DNA of 64,000 nt. Origin: Domibacillus indicus (GTDB lineage Bacteria; Bacillota; Bacilli; Bacillales; Domibacillaceae). Shown piece by piece: positions 33,625 to 42,479 of the stretch (within the stretch, counting starts at the first letter, position 1; every line of letters begins with the position of its first letter). The stretch covers positions 79,387 through 143,386 of the forward strand of contig NZ_JAMBOO010000008.1 of NCBI RefSeq assembly GCF_023715895.1, in the 5' to 3' direction. Made by a program: the position numbers and the translations under genes. The notes under the pieces were generated by a model, which was given only the letters and a program-made list of their open reading frames with translations, was not told the origin of the DNA and did no database searches.

Positions 33625-34223
33625 TACTGTTCTCTTTTTGTGTATTCGCCAACATAATATAAAATGTCAGATACATACTGGTCACTTTGATTATAAGCGA
33701 AGATCGCCCGTTTCATATCACCATCGGCAGCACCGTTTTCACTTAAATAATGGGCAGCACTGTAGATTGCATCTTCCACATTGAAAGGATCTGCTTTCCC
33801 ATCTCCATTGGCGTCCACCCCGTATCCGCCATATTTTGCAATGACAGCCGGGTCTGTTTTTTCCTCTTCCGGGATATTACCCTTACCGAGGCCGCTGCAA
33901 GTCGGGTGCTCCCATCCTACAAACGTGCACGGCATAAACTGCATCGGACCTTCCGCGCCTGCTGGAGAAATCATTGGATCCATCGTTGAAAATTTTGTTT
34001 CTACACGGTGGTGAGCAGCAAGAAGCTCCCACGGAATTCCATACTCTTCAGCTGCCGCTTTATAGATCGGCATGTACTCTTCTGGAATCGACTTAGACTG
34101 CAGAAATTTCGGCGCTTTGTCTGTTATTGAAAAAACGGCCATTAAGAGAAAAGCGGCCAGCAAGAATGGAATCGCCAAACAGCCATACGCCCGTTTTTTC
34201 AATCTTCTTCTTTTTTTTGCCAT
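33624..34223 (-). CDS. Lytic transglycosylase-like cell-wall hydrolase with signal anchor
   Basis: The 199-residue product has a basic start (MAKKRRRLKKRAYG) and one membrane helix at 15-35, so it is secreted or anchored with the catalytic part outside. The catalytic domain begins near 50: AAAEEYGIPWELLAAHHRVE, where Glu in RVETKF is the likely acid/base. PAGAEGPMQFMP is the family glycine-rich motif. VDANGDGKADPFNVEDAIYS looks like a calcium-binding loop common in SLT domains of this branch (Tn916 CwlT, YomI). It would cut glycan strands during wall turnover. AAGGAG lies ten bases before the ATG. Confidence 0.85.
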   Translation of the reverse strand: MAKKRRRLKKRAYGCLAIPFLLAAFLLMAVFSITDKAPKFLQSKSIPEEYMPIYKAAAEEYGIPWELLAAHHRVETKFSTMDPMISPAGAEGPMQFMPCTFVGWEHPTCSGLGKGNIPEEEKTDPAVIAKYGGYGVDANGDGKADPFNVEDAIYSAAHYLSENGAADGDMKRAIFAYNQSDQYVSDILYYVGEYTKREQ

Positions 34224-34455
34224 GATCGTTAAACTCCTTAAATGCTCTTGCTTAACTCATCATAGAAAAGACCGAACAAAACTTCAAGCAAAAACAAATC
34301 TCTCTTCTATGAAGAAGAGAGATTTGTTTTTCTTTATAAGTTCAGAAGACACCCATCTATTTTCCTTATTCCTGCAGCCTTTCTTCCACCAAACGGAATG
34401 ATCATTTCATTTCTCCGCTGCATTGTCATGAGCGAGCGGCCAGGAGAACGTTCTA

Positions 34456-35958
34456 TCAAGTAATGGAACTTCCTGAAAGCATGTCGCCTGCATCAAGCTG
34501 TTTAAGCCCCGGCGTTTTAGCTGCGGCTTCTGCTGCTTTTTCCCGAAGCTTTAATTCTTCGTTTTTCAAGTCCGCCAGCGATTTTGAAGCTTCTGCTTCC
34601 GCTTTTCGAAGACGGCTGCTTTCAAACTGCCAGCCGTTTGCCGTTGCGCGTGCTGTTGTCAGCTCCGCAATCAAATCTGCTTCATAGTATGGATACTTTT
34701 CCATCACTTCGTCTGCCATTTTCTCATAGGATGCTTGCAGCTTTTTCTCGAGCGTGTTTTTTTCGGTCTGCCAGTACGTGTTTGACAACCAAGCGCCGGC
34801 AGCAGATAAAACACCTCTTTTTTCCCTATTTGTATCTATTTTTTCTGTTACCCGAATCAACTTTTCTCTAAGCCGTGTATTAGATATGCTCACATCTCCA
34901 AGAAAAGGGCGGGCGGCATCGGTTTTCAAAAGTACTATAAGCCGCTCTCTTAAGTTTTGGTAAACGGCTTCAGCTCTTTTTTCTGAGCTTTCAGCCAAAG
35001 CCAGCTCCTGCTGAATGTGCAAAATATGCTTTTCTTCTTTTTGCTGCTCAAGCTTCAACTCATTAATCTGCCTGAACAGCAGCAAATAAGCAGACTCTCT
35101 TGTAACCCATTCTGATGACAGAACCGATTCATCATTTGCTTGAGCGCTTTCATCTGATGTATACAAAATCAGCATCGCCGCAGGCAGCAGCCAGCTTCCC
35201 GAAAACAATGTTTTCAGCGCTGCTTCCGTTGTAAATAGGGCATCCGGGTGAAGAATCCACATTTCTTTTGGAAAGCCCGGCGGCACTTCCTTTTGAATCG
35301 GAGAAAGGATCTCGCCATACATGAATAAACCAGAGCGAATGCCCATTTCGAATAGGAGCGGTCCTATGCCGATCCCCTGCTTGATCTCTTCAAAAGAAGC
35401 ATTGCGGTGTATATGTAAATGCTCGAAAATCTGCACTTTTTTAAAATCCGGAAGTTCTTCCCAATAACGGCGGATATTTGCTTGAAAAGACTCTTTCCCT
35501 TCTTCCGCTTTTTCATTTTTTAAAAAGCGCTCAAACAACTGGACATATTCGTAATGAAGTATAAATTCAAGCTTGCTGGAAATAAAAGAAGCTTCAAATT
35601 GTGCTTCCACCGCTTTATTTTTTTTCGCTCTTCTTTCAAACCATTTATTCTCAATTTCCGCACTGCGCGCGGTTACTTTTTCTCTTTCATTTAAGCGTGC
35701 AGCCGGCAGTTTCAGCAGCTTGGCTAATGCCAGAAACACATCAAGCTGAAGTACTTGATCCGGAATCTCATTTCTTTTTTTTATTTCAGCTGCAATGGCT
35801 CCAAAATAAGGAGCAGTTTCTTCTTTAGAAAAACGGCTTTTTGCTTTTAATGCCAGCAGTTCTTTTGCCTGCATAGAATGCAAAATCGCGTGAATCATCC
35901 GAAGCTTCGGACCTGTCACATTTGCTACCGCTTTGTCGATCGGCTTTAACTCTGTCAT
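34456..35958 (-). CDS. Large unknown protein with extensive coiled coil
   Basis: The 500-residue protein has a helical N-terminal domain (residues 1-130, LLALKAKSRFSKEETAPYFG). A middle region follows at 130-270 with HRNASFEEIKQGIGIGPLLF and WILHPDALFTTEAALKTLF. Residues 290-330 and 395-490 are long charged coiled coils (KLEQQKEEKHILHIQQELAL, RKAEAEASKSLADLKNEELK). There is no signal peptide, no Walker motif and no clear membrane segment, though IGIGPLLFEMGI and SGSWLLPAAMLILY are hydrophobic. I recognise no family. The start at 35958 has GGAG nine bases upstream. It is monocistronic and divergent from ywcBA-like genes, about 215 bases away. Confidence 0.75.
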   Translation of the reverse strand: MTELKPIDKAVANVTGPKLRMIHAILHSMQAKELLALKAKSRFSKEETAPYFGAIAAEIKKRNEIPDQVLQLDVFLALAKLLKLPAARLNEREKVTARSAEIENKWFERRAKKNKAVEAQFEASFISSKLEFILHYEYVQLFERFLKNEKAEEGKESFQANIRRYWEELPDFKKVQIFEHLHIHRNASFEEIKQGIGIGPLLFEMGIRSGLFMYGEILSPIQKEVPPGFPKEMWILHPDALFTTEAALKTLFSGSWLLPAAMLILYTSDESAQANDESVLSSEWVTRESAYLLLFRQINELKLEQQKEEKHILHIQQELALAESSEKRAEAVYQNLRERLIVLLKTDAARPFLGDVSISNTRLREKLIRVTEKIDTNREKRGVLSAAGAWLSNTYWQTEKNTLEKKLQASYEKMADEVMEKYPYYEADLIAELTTARATANGWQFESSRLRKAEAEASKSLADLKNEELKLREKAAEAAAKTPGLKQLDAGDMLSGSSIT

Positions 35959-36130
35959 GTTGATCCGCTCCATTTACTCCTTTTTTTCTGATTTTACACG
36001 AAAAAAGTATGGAAAGAAAATGAAACCCTTTCTTTCTTATCGCGCTCGTTGTTTTAAAAGTATATCTTTTTTCCTTTTTATAGTTGCTAATTGTCTGCCA
36101 TTTTTTTAGAATAAAGATACAATTCTGATT

Positions 36131-36144
36131 TGTAAGCGATTCCA
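36131..36144 (+). promoter_or_regulatory. Candidate CcpA cre site upstream of the acetate-symporter operon
   Basis: TGTAAGCGATTCCA fits the 14-base cre consensus TGWNANCGNTNWCA at all but one position (position 12 is C, not A/T). It lies 31 bases before the start codon of the DUF485 gene, a placement typical for carbon catabolite control. Confidence 0.5.
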
Positions 36145-36174
36145 GAATTGAAAACGGCCTAGGGGAGGGCTTTT

Positions 36175-36528
36175 ATGGAACAGAAAGTAGAACGCGTTTT
36201 ACAGCCGCAAAAAAACTACGATTATGAGAAAATTGCGGCCAGTCCGGAATTCAAGTCACTGATCCGCAAGAAAAACAAGTTTTTACTGCCCGTTACCATC
36301 TTTTTCTTACTGTTTTATTTTTCATTGCCCCTTTTAACTTCTTTTTCAACCGTACTGAACAAACCGGCGGTTGGCGACATCTCATGGGTATGGGTACTGG
36401 CTCTGGCACAGTTTATTATGACCTGGACGCTTTGTATGGTGTATGTTAAAAAAGCGAACGGATTTGATGCCGATGCAGAGAGCATTGTAAACCGTCACAA
36501 CGATACGAAAGGAAGTGACCGCCCGTGA
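36175..36528 (+). CDS. DUF485 membrane protein (small partner of a solute symporter)
   Basis: A 117-residue protein with two predicted helices (FLLPVTIFFLLFYFSLPLLT, WVWVLALAQFIMTWTLCMVY) and the family motif at residues 15-35, YEKIAASPEFKSLIRKK. DUF485 proteins such as YjcH/YwcB are encoded directly before ActP/YwcA acetate symporters. Its TGA overlaps the following GTG by four bases, so translation is coupled and the two proteins are made in equal amounts. Confidence 0.9.
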   Translation: MEQKVERVLQPQKNYDYEKIAASPEFKSLIRKKNKFLLPVTIFFLLFYFSLPLLTSFSTVLNKPAVGDISWVWVLALAQFIMTWTLCMVYVKKANGFDADAESIVNRHNDTKGSDRP

Positions 36529-38048
36529 GTATGGTAGGGCTTTTTTTCTTCGTTGCCATTGTGGGCCTGACTCTGTATGTGACGTATCTGGCTTCCAAGC
36601 GGACAAACTCCGCCAGTGAGTTTTACACGGCTGGGGGCGGGCTGACCGGCTGGCAGAATGGCATTGCCATTGCAGGTGATTACTTATCGGCTGCTTCATT
36701 TCTTGGTATTGCCGGTGCCATCGCCTTAAATGGCTTTGATGGCTTTTTTTACAGTATCGGCTATCTGGTCGCGTATCTCGTTGTCCTGTATATTGTAGCT
36801 GAACCGCTTCGCAACTTAGGCAAATACACCCTTGCCGATATGATTACAGCCCGTTTTAATCAGCAGAAAATTCGCGGAGCTGCGGCCATTTCTACTTTAA
36901 CCATTGTTCTTTTTTATATGATTGCCCAGCTTGTTGGAGCAGGTGCATTAATTCAGCTTTTGCTTGGCATTGATTACTGGGTGGCTGTTTTGCTTGTCGG
37001 CATTATGATGACCACATACGTGCTTTGGGGCGGTATGGCGGCTACCAGCTGGGTGCAAATCATCAAAGCGGTTCTTCTGATGATCGGTACGGTTTTGATT
37101 TCGTTTCTTGTTTTATTAAAGTTTGATTTTAATATTATGAAAATGTTTACCGATATGAAATCCCTTACGCCCGCGGGTGAAGCATACTTGAATCCAGGCG
37201 TAAAATACACAAATGGGCTGGATACGATGTCCATGATGATTGCCCTTGTGTTTGGAACGGCTGGCCTGCCACATATTCTAATGCGCTTTTTCACCGTGAA
37301 AGATGCCCAAACAGCGCGCAGTTCCGTTGTTTATGCTACCTGGATTGTTGGAATCTTTTATATTTTAACGATTTTCCTTGGCTTTGGCGCCGCTGCTTTT
37401 GTAGGCTCTGAAAAAATTGTGGCAGCCAATGCAGCCGGTAATATGGCTGCACCTCTTCTCGCCCAGGCGCTGGGCGGCGATCTGTTAATGTCCTTTGTAT
37501 CTGCGGTTGCTTTTGCAACGATTTTAGCTGTTGTAGCCGGCCTCGTACTATCCGGTGCATCTGCTTTTGCCCACGATATTTACGGACAGATTATTAAAAA
37601 AGGAAATGTCACCGAAAAAGAGCAAATGAATGCAGCCCGTTTTGCTTCAATCGGCGTTTCCGTTTTTTCAATTATTTTAGCTCTTGGTGCCCAGACGATG
37701 AACGTAGCGTTTCTTGTCTCGCTCGCCTTTTGTATTGCCGCAAGCGCAAACCTTCCTGTTATTATTTACACAATTTACTGGAAGAGATTTAATACAGCCG
37801 GTGCGCTGAGCTCTATGATTACAGGTCTTGTGACCGCCCTTGTACTGGTTGCGTTAAGCCCGAATATTTGGAGCCCTGAAGGCACAGCCATTTTAACAGG
37901 AACCGCTCTATTCCCGTTAACAAATCCGGCGATCATTTCTGTGCCGGCCGGCTTTATCGCAGGCTATATTGGATCAATCGTTTCGGCTAAAGCAGATGCG
38001 CGCAAATATGCGGAAGTAGCCGTTAAAGCCAATACTGGATTAAAATAA
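36525..38048 (+). CDS. Sodium:solute symporter, ActP/YwcA-type (acetate/monocarboxylate)
   Basis: The 507-residue permease has about 13 membrane helices. Sodium-solute symporter motifs are visible: FYTAGGGLTGWQNGIAIAGD near residues 26-45, and PHILMRFFTVKDAQTARSS near 247. A Na+/acetate or monocarboxylate cotransport role follows from the family and from the DUF485 gene just before it. The start is a GTG at 36525 with GGAAG ahead, overlapping the DUF485 stop. A perfect hairpin ends the operon. Confidence 0.9.
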   Translation: MSMVGLFFFVAIVGLTLYVTYLASKRTNSASEFYTAGGGLTGWQNGIAIAGDYLSAASFLGIAGAIALNGFDGFFYSIGYLVAYLVVLYIVAEPLRNLGKYTLADMITARFNQQKIRGAAAISTLTIVLFYMIAQLVGAGALIQLLLGIDYWVAVLLVGIMMTTYVLWGGMAATSWVQIIKAVLLMIGTVLISFLVLLKFDFNIMKMFTDMKSLTPAGEAYLNPGVKYTNGLDTMSMMIALVFGTAGLPHILMRFFTVKDAQTARSSVVYATWIVGIFYILTIFLGFGAAAFVGSEKIVAANAAGNMAAPLLAQALGGDLLMSFVSAVAFATILAVVAGLVLSGASAFAHDIYGQIIKKGNVTEKEQMNAARFASIGVSVFSIILALGAQTMNVAFLVSLAFCIAASANLPVIIYTIYWKRFNTAGALSSMITGLVTALVLVALSPNIWSPEGTAILTGTALFPLTNPAIISVPAGFIAGYIGSIVSAKADARKYAEVAVKANTGLK

Positions 38049-38052
38049 AAGC

Positions 38053-38089
38053 ACGGAGCAGACGGAACGGTCCGTCTGCTCCGTTTTTT
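38053..38089 (+). terminator. Terminator of the symporter operon
   Basis: ACGGAGCAGACGGA pairs with TCCGTCTGCTCCGT around ACGG, followed by six T. Confidence 0.9.
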
Positions 38090-38121
38090 CATACAATAAA
38101 AGAAACAAGGAGGTTATCAAG

Positions 38122-38832
38122 TTGCGTAAGATTCTCACAGCCGGTTTATGTATACTTCTGGCTGCTGTGATCGTTCCCCTGCCTTCAAAGGCGGCTTCAG
38201 ACCCTTATTTATCTGCACTGGCTCATGTGAAAAACAGCAAACAGGTCATCATTGCAGAAGGAAGTACAAAATCGATCACAGCAACGATCCGCCTTTACGA
38301 GAAAACAGGGCGCCACTGGCAGTTAAAACGGATTTCTCCGGCAGTTACCGGAAAAAATGGCTTATCCTTCTCCAAACAAGAAGGAAACGGCGCCACCCCT
38401 ACCGGCTTTTATGACATTGGCCGAATGTTCGGCTATGCCCAAAAACCAGCAGGTGTCCGGAGCAGCTACACAGTCACAAACCGGTTTCATTATTGGATTG
38501 ATGACCCCCACTCACCAGACTATAACAAATGGATTTATTACCGGGGTGATCCTGCTGCCCGCTGGAAATCATTCGAGCGATTAAACCATGAATTATACAA
38601 ACACGCGATCGTCATTCGCTACAATGAAAACCCGATCGTCAAAAACGCAGGCAGCGCCATTTTTATTCACCGCTGGCGGACAGGATCGACGCCAACAGCC
38701 GGATGCCTGGCGCTGAGCGAATCGCATTTACTGGTTTTAATGAAATGGCTGGATCCTGCTAAATCACCGAAAATTGTCATCGGCACACCTGATTCGATCC
38801 GTTCTGACCTCGTTCAGGCCTCTGCCGATTAA
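38122..38832 (+). CDS. Secreted L,D-transpeptidase-like protein (YkuD domain)
   Basis: The 236-residue protein has a signal peptide ending near residue 25 (PSKAAS). The YkuD domain has EGNGATPTGFYDIG (near 84), and the catalytic motif IHRWRTGSTPTAGCLALS near 177-194, with nucleophilic Cys and preceding His. It should crosslink or edit peptidoglycan outside the cell. No LysM or other wall-binding domain is present. The start is a TTG at 38122 with AAGGAGG nine bases upstream. Its stop overlaps the convergent PucR-type regulator gene by four bases, which suggests opposing transcription at the 3' ends. Confidence 0.85.
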   Translation: MRKILTAGLCILLAAVIVPLPSKAASDPYLSALAHVKNSKQVIIAEGSTKSITATIRLYEKTGRHWQLKRISPAVTGKNGLSFSKQEGNGATPTGFYDIGRMFGYAQKPAGVRSSYTVTNRFHYWIDDPHSPDYNKWIYYRGDPAARWKSFERLNHELYKHAIVIRYNENPIVKNAGSAIFIHRWRTGSTPTAGCLALSESHLLVLMKWLDPAKSPKIVIGTPDSIRSDLVQASAD

Positions 38833-40055
38833 TTGAGAGAATGATTCATCTGCCGGATAAGCAAATCAATATAAAGCAGCGTTTTTCCGCTCATATCTTT
38901 GCTGTTAAACCCGGTAATTTCACTGATGCGCTTCATCCGGTAAGCAAGCGTATTGGGATGCACATGCATCACACTCGCCGCTTCGTTTATATTGCCGTCA
39001 TGGGCTAAAAACATATAAAGCGATTCAATCATATTCGCATTATGTGTTTTGTCGTATTCTTCAAGCGCTTCAATGACCGCATTTTTTTTGCCAAGGCGGA
39101 TGGAACGAAACTGTTCAATTGATTGAAAAATACCGAGCTGGTCAAAACAATGGGGCAGTGTAATGGTTGAAAAAATCTGTTTCATTTTTAATACACGTAG
39201 CGCTTCCTGATAGCTTTCCTGTACATGCAGCGGGTTTTGTACAGCTGTTCCTGCTGCCCCGACCGGCGAAAGGCCAAGCCGTTCCGCTGATTTAGCCGTA
39301 AAATCAGTAATATAGGAGCTGACCGTTTCTAAATCAGCGGGTTCTTTAAACCGGATCAGCAGAACCAGCTGCTCCCCGTCATAGGTTCTGGCAATACTGG
39401 CCAGCTGTTGCAGGGTTTCGGTCAGGTAATCGATTTGCCGCTCCAGGGTACGGTCAATGGTACGACCGAAATCAAACAGAATCACCAGCAAACTGCCGGT
39501 CAAGGAAAGGCCGTATGCTTTATTGGCCTGTTCCACTTCATTGCGCGTGGCGAAATGCCCGGTCAAAAGCTTCCAAAAAAACTCCTGATGGCTTTCTTCC
39601 GCTGCACGCTTTCTTTTTTCATGCTGCAAAAGCTGGTTTCTTACCGCTTTTGCCGCTTCCTTTAAAATCGCCATCTGTTCATCTGAAAAATGAGCACCTG
39701 ACTGGGCCCAGATAAAGCCGATCACTTTATCCTGTTTTCGTACTGAAATGGCCACCCGCTCGCCGAGAGAAACTTGTCCAATTGCAGGAATCACAACAGG
39801 TTCCTCTGTTTCAAAAAGAGTCGGGATCGCCCCGCTTTTCCATAGGCTGTTTATCACGTGCTCGGGTACTCTTCGTCTCATAATGGTGGCAATTCGAACG
39901 GGATCAATTTCTCCTTCGTGTCGGCTGTAGGCAATAATCTGGTGGTTGGCATCTTCAATCGTAATCGGGCAAAGAAGTGCTTCACTGATTCGGTCTGCCA
40001 GCATTTCAATTGATTCATACTCGTGGGCAAAATAATGTGTTTTCTCGTTTGACAT
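38829..40055 (-). CDS. PucR/CdaR-family transcriptional regulator
   Basis: The 408-residue regulator has an N-terminal GAF-like sensor (residues 10-135, LCPITIEDANHQIIAYSRH), a central CdaR GGDEF-like domain (150-290) and a C-terminal PucR helix-turn-helix ending NINEAASVMHVHPNTLAYRM (near 360-380). Such proteins activate catabolic operons, for example PutR for proline or AdeR for alanine. Its target cannot be assigned here, because no catabolic operon is adjacent. AGGAGG lies seven bases before the ATG at 40055. Overlap with the transpeptidase stop is noted. Confidence 0.85.
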   Translation of the reverse strand: MSNEKTHYFAHEYESIEMLADRISEALLCPITIEDANHQIIAYSRHEGEIDPVRIATIMRRRVPEHVINSLWKSGAIPTLFETEEPVVIPAIGQVSLGERVAISVRKQDKVIGFIWAQSGAHFSDEQMAILKEAAKAVRNQLLQHEKRKRAAEESHQEFFWKLLTGHFATRNEVEQANKAYGLSLTGSLLVILFDFGRTIDRTLERQIDYLTETLQQLASIARTYDGEQLVLLIRFKEPADLETVSSYITDFTAKSAERLGLSPVGAAGTAVQNPLHVQESYQEALRVLKMKQIFSTITLPHCFDQLGIFQSIEQFRSIRLGKKNAVIEALEEYDKTHNANMIESLYMFLAHDGNINEAASVMHVHPNTLAYRMKRISEITGFNSKDMSGKTLLYIDLLIRQMNHSLN

Positions 40056-40256
40056 ATTCATCCTCCGGTGCAATAGGCTATATTTATTATAATCGCCGCC
40101 TGATTAATTGTAAAAAAAACCGGAAAAGCAGGCTCTGATGCCTGGTAGATGTATATGCTTCAACGTGAATGATTTGAATTGGATAATGTCCAATCTTAAT
40201 GGTGAATCTGGCTTCTTCTACTGACCTAAGAAATGGGCAGGTTCAGTTCGCAGCTG

Positions 40257-40706
40257 TCATTCCATTACTTTTAACTTTTTAAGATAAAGATAAAACCAAT
40301 AGATAGAAGCCAAAGCAGATAAGTAAGACACATAAGTCCACAAAATGTTCCAGCCGTTCCTATATATAACAAGACCCGTAAAAACTAATATACATTCAAG
40401 CAGGGTCATACATAATGCAGTGAAAAAAATAAGCAAATATGGATGTTCCTTTTTCATTATAAAAAAAATCAAATAGCACCCTATTATAGGGTATATGCCT
40501 ATATTAAACGGAAGTACTGGCAAGGTTTTCTGTACGGAAAAAGGATATATCTCGCCAAAACTAAAATAAATCCAAAACTCATTGATAAGATAGGCAATAA
40601 CTGATGTAAAAGGTCCGATCAATGGAATTATTTTTTTATTTTTTGAATGAAGATGTATGATTCCAATAATCCAAGGAACTATTAATACCATTAAAGAAAA
40701 GTACAT
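40257..40706 (-). CDS. Hypothetical integral membrane protein (CBO0543-like)
   Basis: The 149-residue protein has about five membrane helices and a pattern known from clostridial/Bacillus CBO0543 proteins: short helices, then KTLPVLPFNIGIYPIIGCY in the middle and IFFTALCMTLLECILVFTGL near 95-115. No charged catalytic residues stand out. The function of the family is unknown. GGAGG lies ten bases before the ATG. The gene is flanked by non-coding DNA. Confidence 0.6.
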   Translation of the reverse strand: MYFSLMVLIVPWIIGIIHLHSKNKKIIPLIGPFTSVIAYLINEFWIYFSFGEIYPFSVQKTLPVLPFNIGIYPIIGCYLIFFIMKKEHPYLLIFFTALCMTLLECILVFTGLVIYRNGWNILWTYVSYLSALASIYWFYLYLKKLKVME

Positions 40707-41122
40707 CTTGTTTGAACCTCCATTGCGTTACCTTTCTTCATCAATGAGCTGCTTTGAGCGAATTTTACATATACATAGCTTAACCAATTTACAGTCATGC
40801 AATACTCCGTTAAAAATACTCCTCGGTGTTTCAATGCCCAGCCCCACATCCGCTGTACATACCGCTGGGCTGGCAGTTTTGACCGACACGACAACGCTGC
40901 TTACGGAAAAGCTCTACAGCTCAAGGGGTTGTCTATGTGAGTATATGGATCTGTATGATTCACCCTCTTGGTGATGTACAAGTGTGCTGAGCATAGGCTA
41001 TCTTCTTCTTAACCTCGGAATGTCTTTGTATCAACCCTCGATGAACACTTTTCTTCATTTTCTTCCTGTCCAATTTACCAGCTCAAATGTATGGTTAATA
41101 AGTGATATAAAAAAGCCCTTGT
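40707..41122. other. Gene-free stretch with broken protein-like frames
   Basis: On the minus strand near 40890 a frame reads VKTASPAVCTADVGLGIETP before stops, which is suggestive of decayed coding DNA but not assignable. I support no intact gene here. Confidence 0.35.
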
Positions 41123-41275
41123 TCAGAAAACACCAGCTAAATATGATTGAATAAAATCGGGTAATAGCTGAAAGAACAGCCCCTCGTATTTAATATCGAG
41201 TAAGCCAGCAATAAACCATAATACAATCATTAAAAATAAAATAGGTTTCTTATTCTTTTTAAATACCCACTTCAA
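41123..41275 (-). CDS. Small single-span membrane protein
   Basis: A 50-residue frame, with a TTG start at 41275 and GGAGG six bases upstream, begins with KWVFKKNKKPILFLMIVLWF. The span runs to residue 25 and is followed by FFQLLPDFIQSYLAGVF, a second hydrophobic stretch. It lies 186 bases after the exoA stop on the same strand. No family was recognised. Confidence 0.5.
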   Translation of the reverse strand: MKWVFKKNKKPILFLMIVLWFIAGLLDIKYEGLFFQLLPDFIQSYLAGVF

Positions 41276-41461
41276 AAGGTTCCCTCCACTAAAATACCAT
41301 AATAGTAAGCTTGTTCTTGTGCGAGACCGCAAGCTTGTCCTTTTCTTTTGTCCATTTTTCAACTTTAAACAGCTGACTCTTTTGATTGCCCGGTTTTCCG
41401 GCGCACAGCTTACCTATTCGACATTCCAAGTCTACCCATGATACATACACATACTGCCGCA

Positions 41462-42220
41462 TCAATGTTTCATTTCCAATGTAACTGGACAATGATCGCT
41501 CCCCATAACACCAGCATGGATTTCTGCTTTTAACAGAGATTCGGCCATTCGTTCGGAGACAATAAAATAATCGATCCTCCAGCCGATGTTTCTTTCTCTT
41601 ACCTTATTCATATAAGACCACCATGTATAGGCGCCTTCTCTGTCAGGATAAAAATACCTGAAACTGTCGATAAAGCCCGCTTCCAGCAATGCAGTCATCT
41701 TACCCCGCTCCTCTTCTGTAAAGCCTGAGTTCCCCTTGTTGGACTTAGCGTTTTTTAAGTCAATCTCTCGGTGCGCAACATTCAAGTCTCCACAATAAAC
41801 AACCGGTTTTACACGATCCAGTTGGATTAAGTAATCGCGCACTTCCTCTTCCCAGATTAAACGATAATCGAGACGGGAAAGATCTCTCTTCGAATTGGGC
41901 GTGTAAACATTGACTAGAAAAAATTTGTCAAACTCGAGGGTAATGACTCTGCCTTCGGGTTCTTGTTCATTCGCACCAATCCCGTATCTCACCGAAAGAG
42001 GCGGTATTTTAGTGAAAACGGCTGTGCCGGAATATCCTTTTTTCTCTGCATAATTCCAGTATTGATGATAGCTTTCCAGGGCAAGGTTGATTTGACCTTC
42101 CTGCAGCTTCGTTTCTTGGAGGCAAAATATATCAGCGCTTACCTCATTGAAATAATCCAAAAATCCCTTTTTTACACAAGCTCTTATGCCATTCACGTTC
42201 CATGAAACCAGTTTTACCAT
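41462..42220 (-). CDS. exoA: Exodeoxyribonuclease III / AP endonuclease
   Basis: ExoA cuts abasic sites and trims 3' ends in base-excision repair. The 252-residue EEP-fold enzyme has SWNVNGIRACVKKGF (catalytic Asn near 7), QETKLQEGQ with the metal-binding Glu near 36, CGDLNVAHREIDLKN (Asp near 143), and the terminal GSDHCPVTLEM with catalytic Asp-His near 243. AAGGAG lies ten bases before the ATG. A TnpB element inserted 45 bases upstream of its start, so its promoter region may be affected. Confidence 0.95.
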   Translation of the reverse strand: MVKLVSWNVNGIRACVKKGFLDYFNEVSADIFCLQETKLQEGQINLALESYHQYWNYAEKKGYSGTAVFTKIPPLSVRYGIGANEQEPEGRVITLEFDKFFLVNVYTPNSKRDLSRLDYRLIWEEEVRDYLIQLDRVKPVVYCGDLNVAHREIDLKNAKSNKGNSGFTEEERGKMTALLEAGFIDSFRYFYPDREGAYTWWSYMNKVRERNIGWRIDYFIVSERMAESLLKAEIHAGVMGSDHCPVTLEMKH

Positions 42221-42274
42221 GTACGATTGTCTCCTTGCTACACTTTTTAGTAAACTCCATGGTTACTATACTAG

Positions 42275-42479
42275 TTGACACTCCCACGGCTGAAGCCGCA
42301 AGCCCTTCACCTTGCGGTGAAACGGGTGGGATTCTGAAGTGCGAAACCGTTCACTGTCCATTTCTGTTTAGAACTCGCCTTCAGTTAAGGGCGGTGTCAT
42401 CAGCCCATCCTGCTTCGTTATGTATGCCCTCGGCATACATGTACCTTACAGGCGGTCCTGCTGTTACCACAGGACTAGG
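42275..42479 (-). ncRNA. Predicted omega/reRNA scaffold of TnpB element 1
   Basis: About 200 bases run from the tnpB stop to the element end on the minus strand. They contain paired arms TATGCCGAGGGCATA, CACCGCAAGGTG and GCGGCTTCAGCCGT. In characterised TnpB systems (IS200/IS605), this region makes the guide RNA, whose 3' end is scaffold plus about 16-20 bases of flanking DNA. Here the flanking bases just below 42275 would be that guide. The RNA itself is inferred, not seen. Confidence 0.55.
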
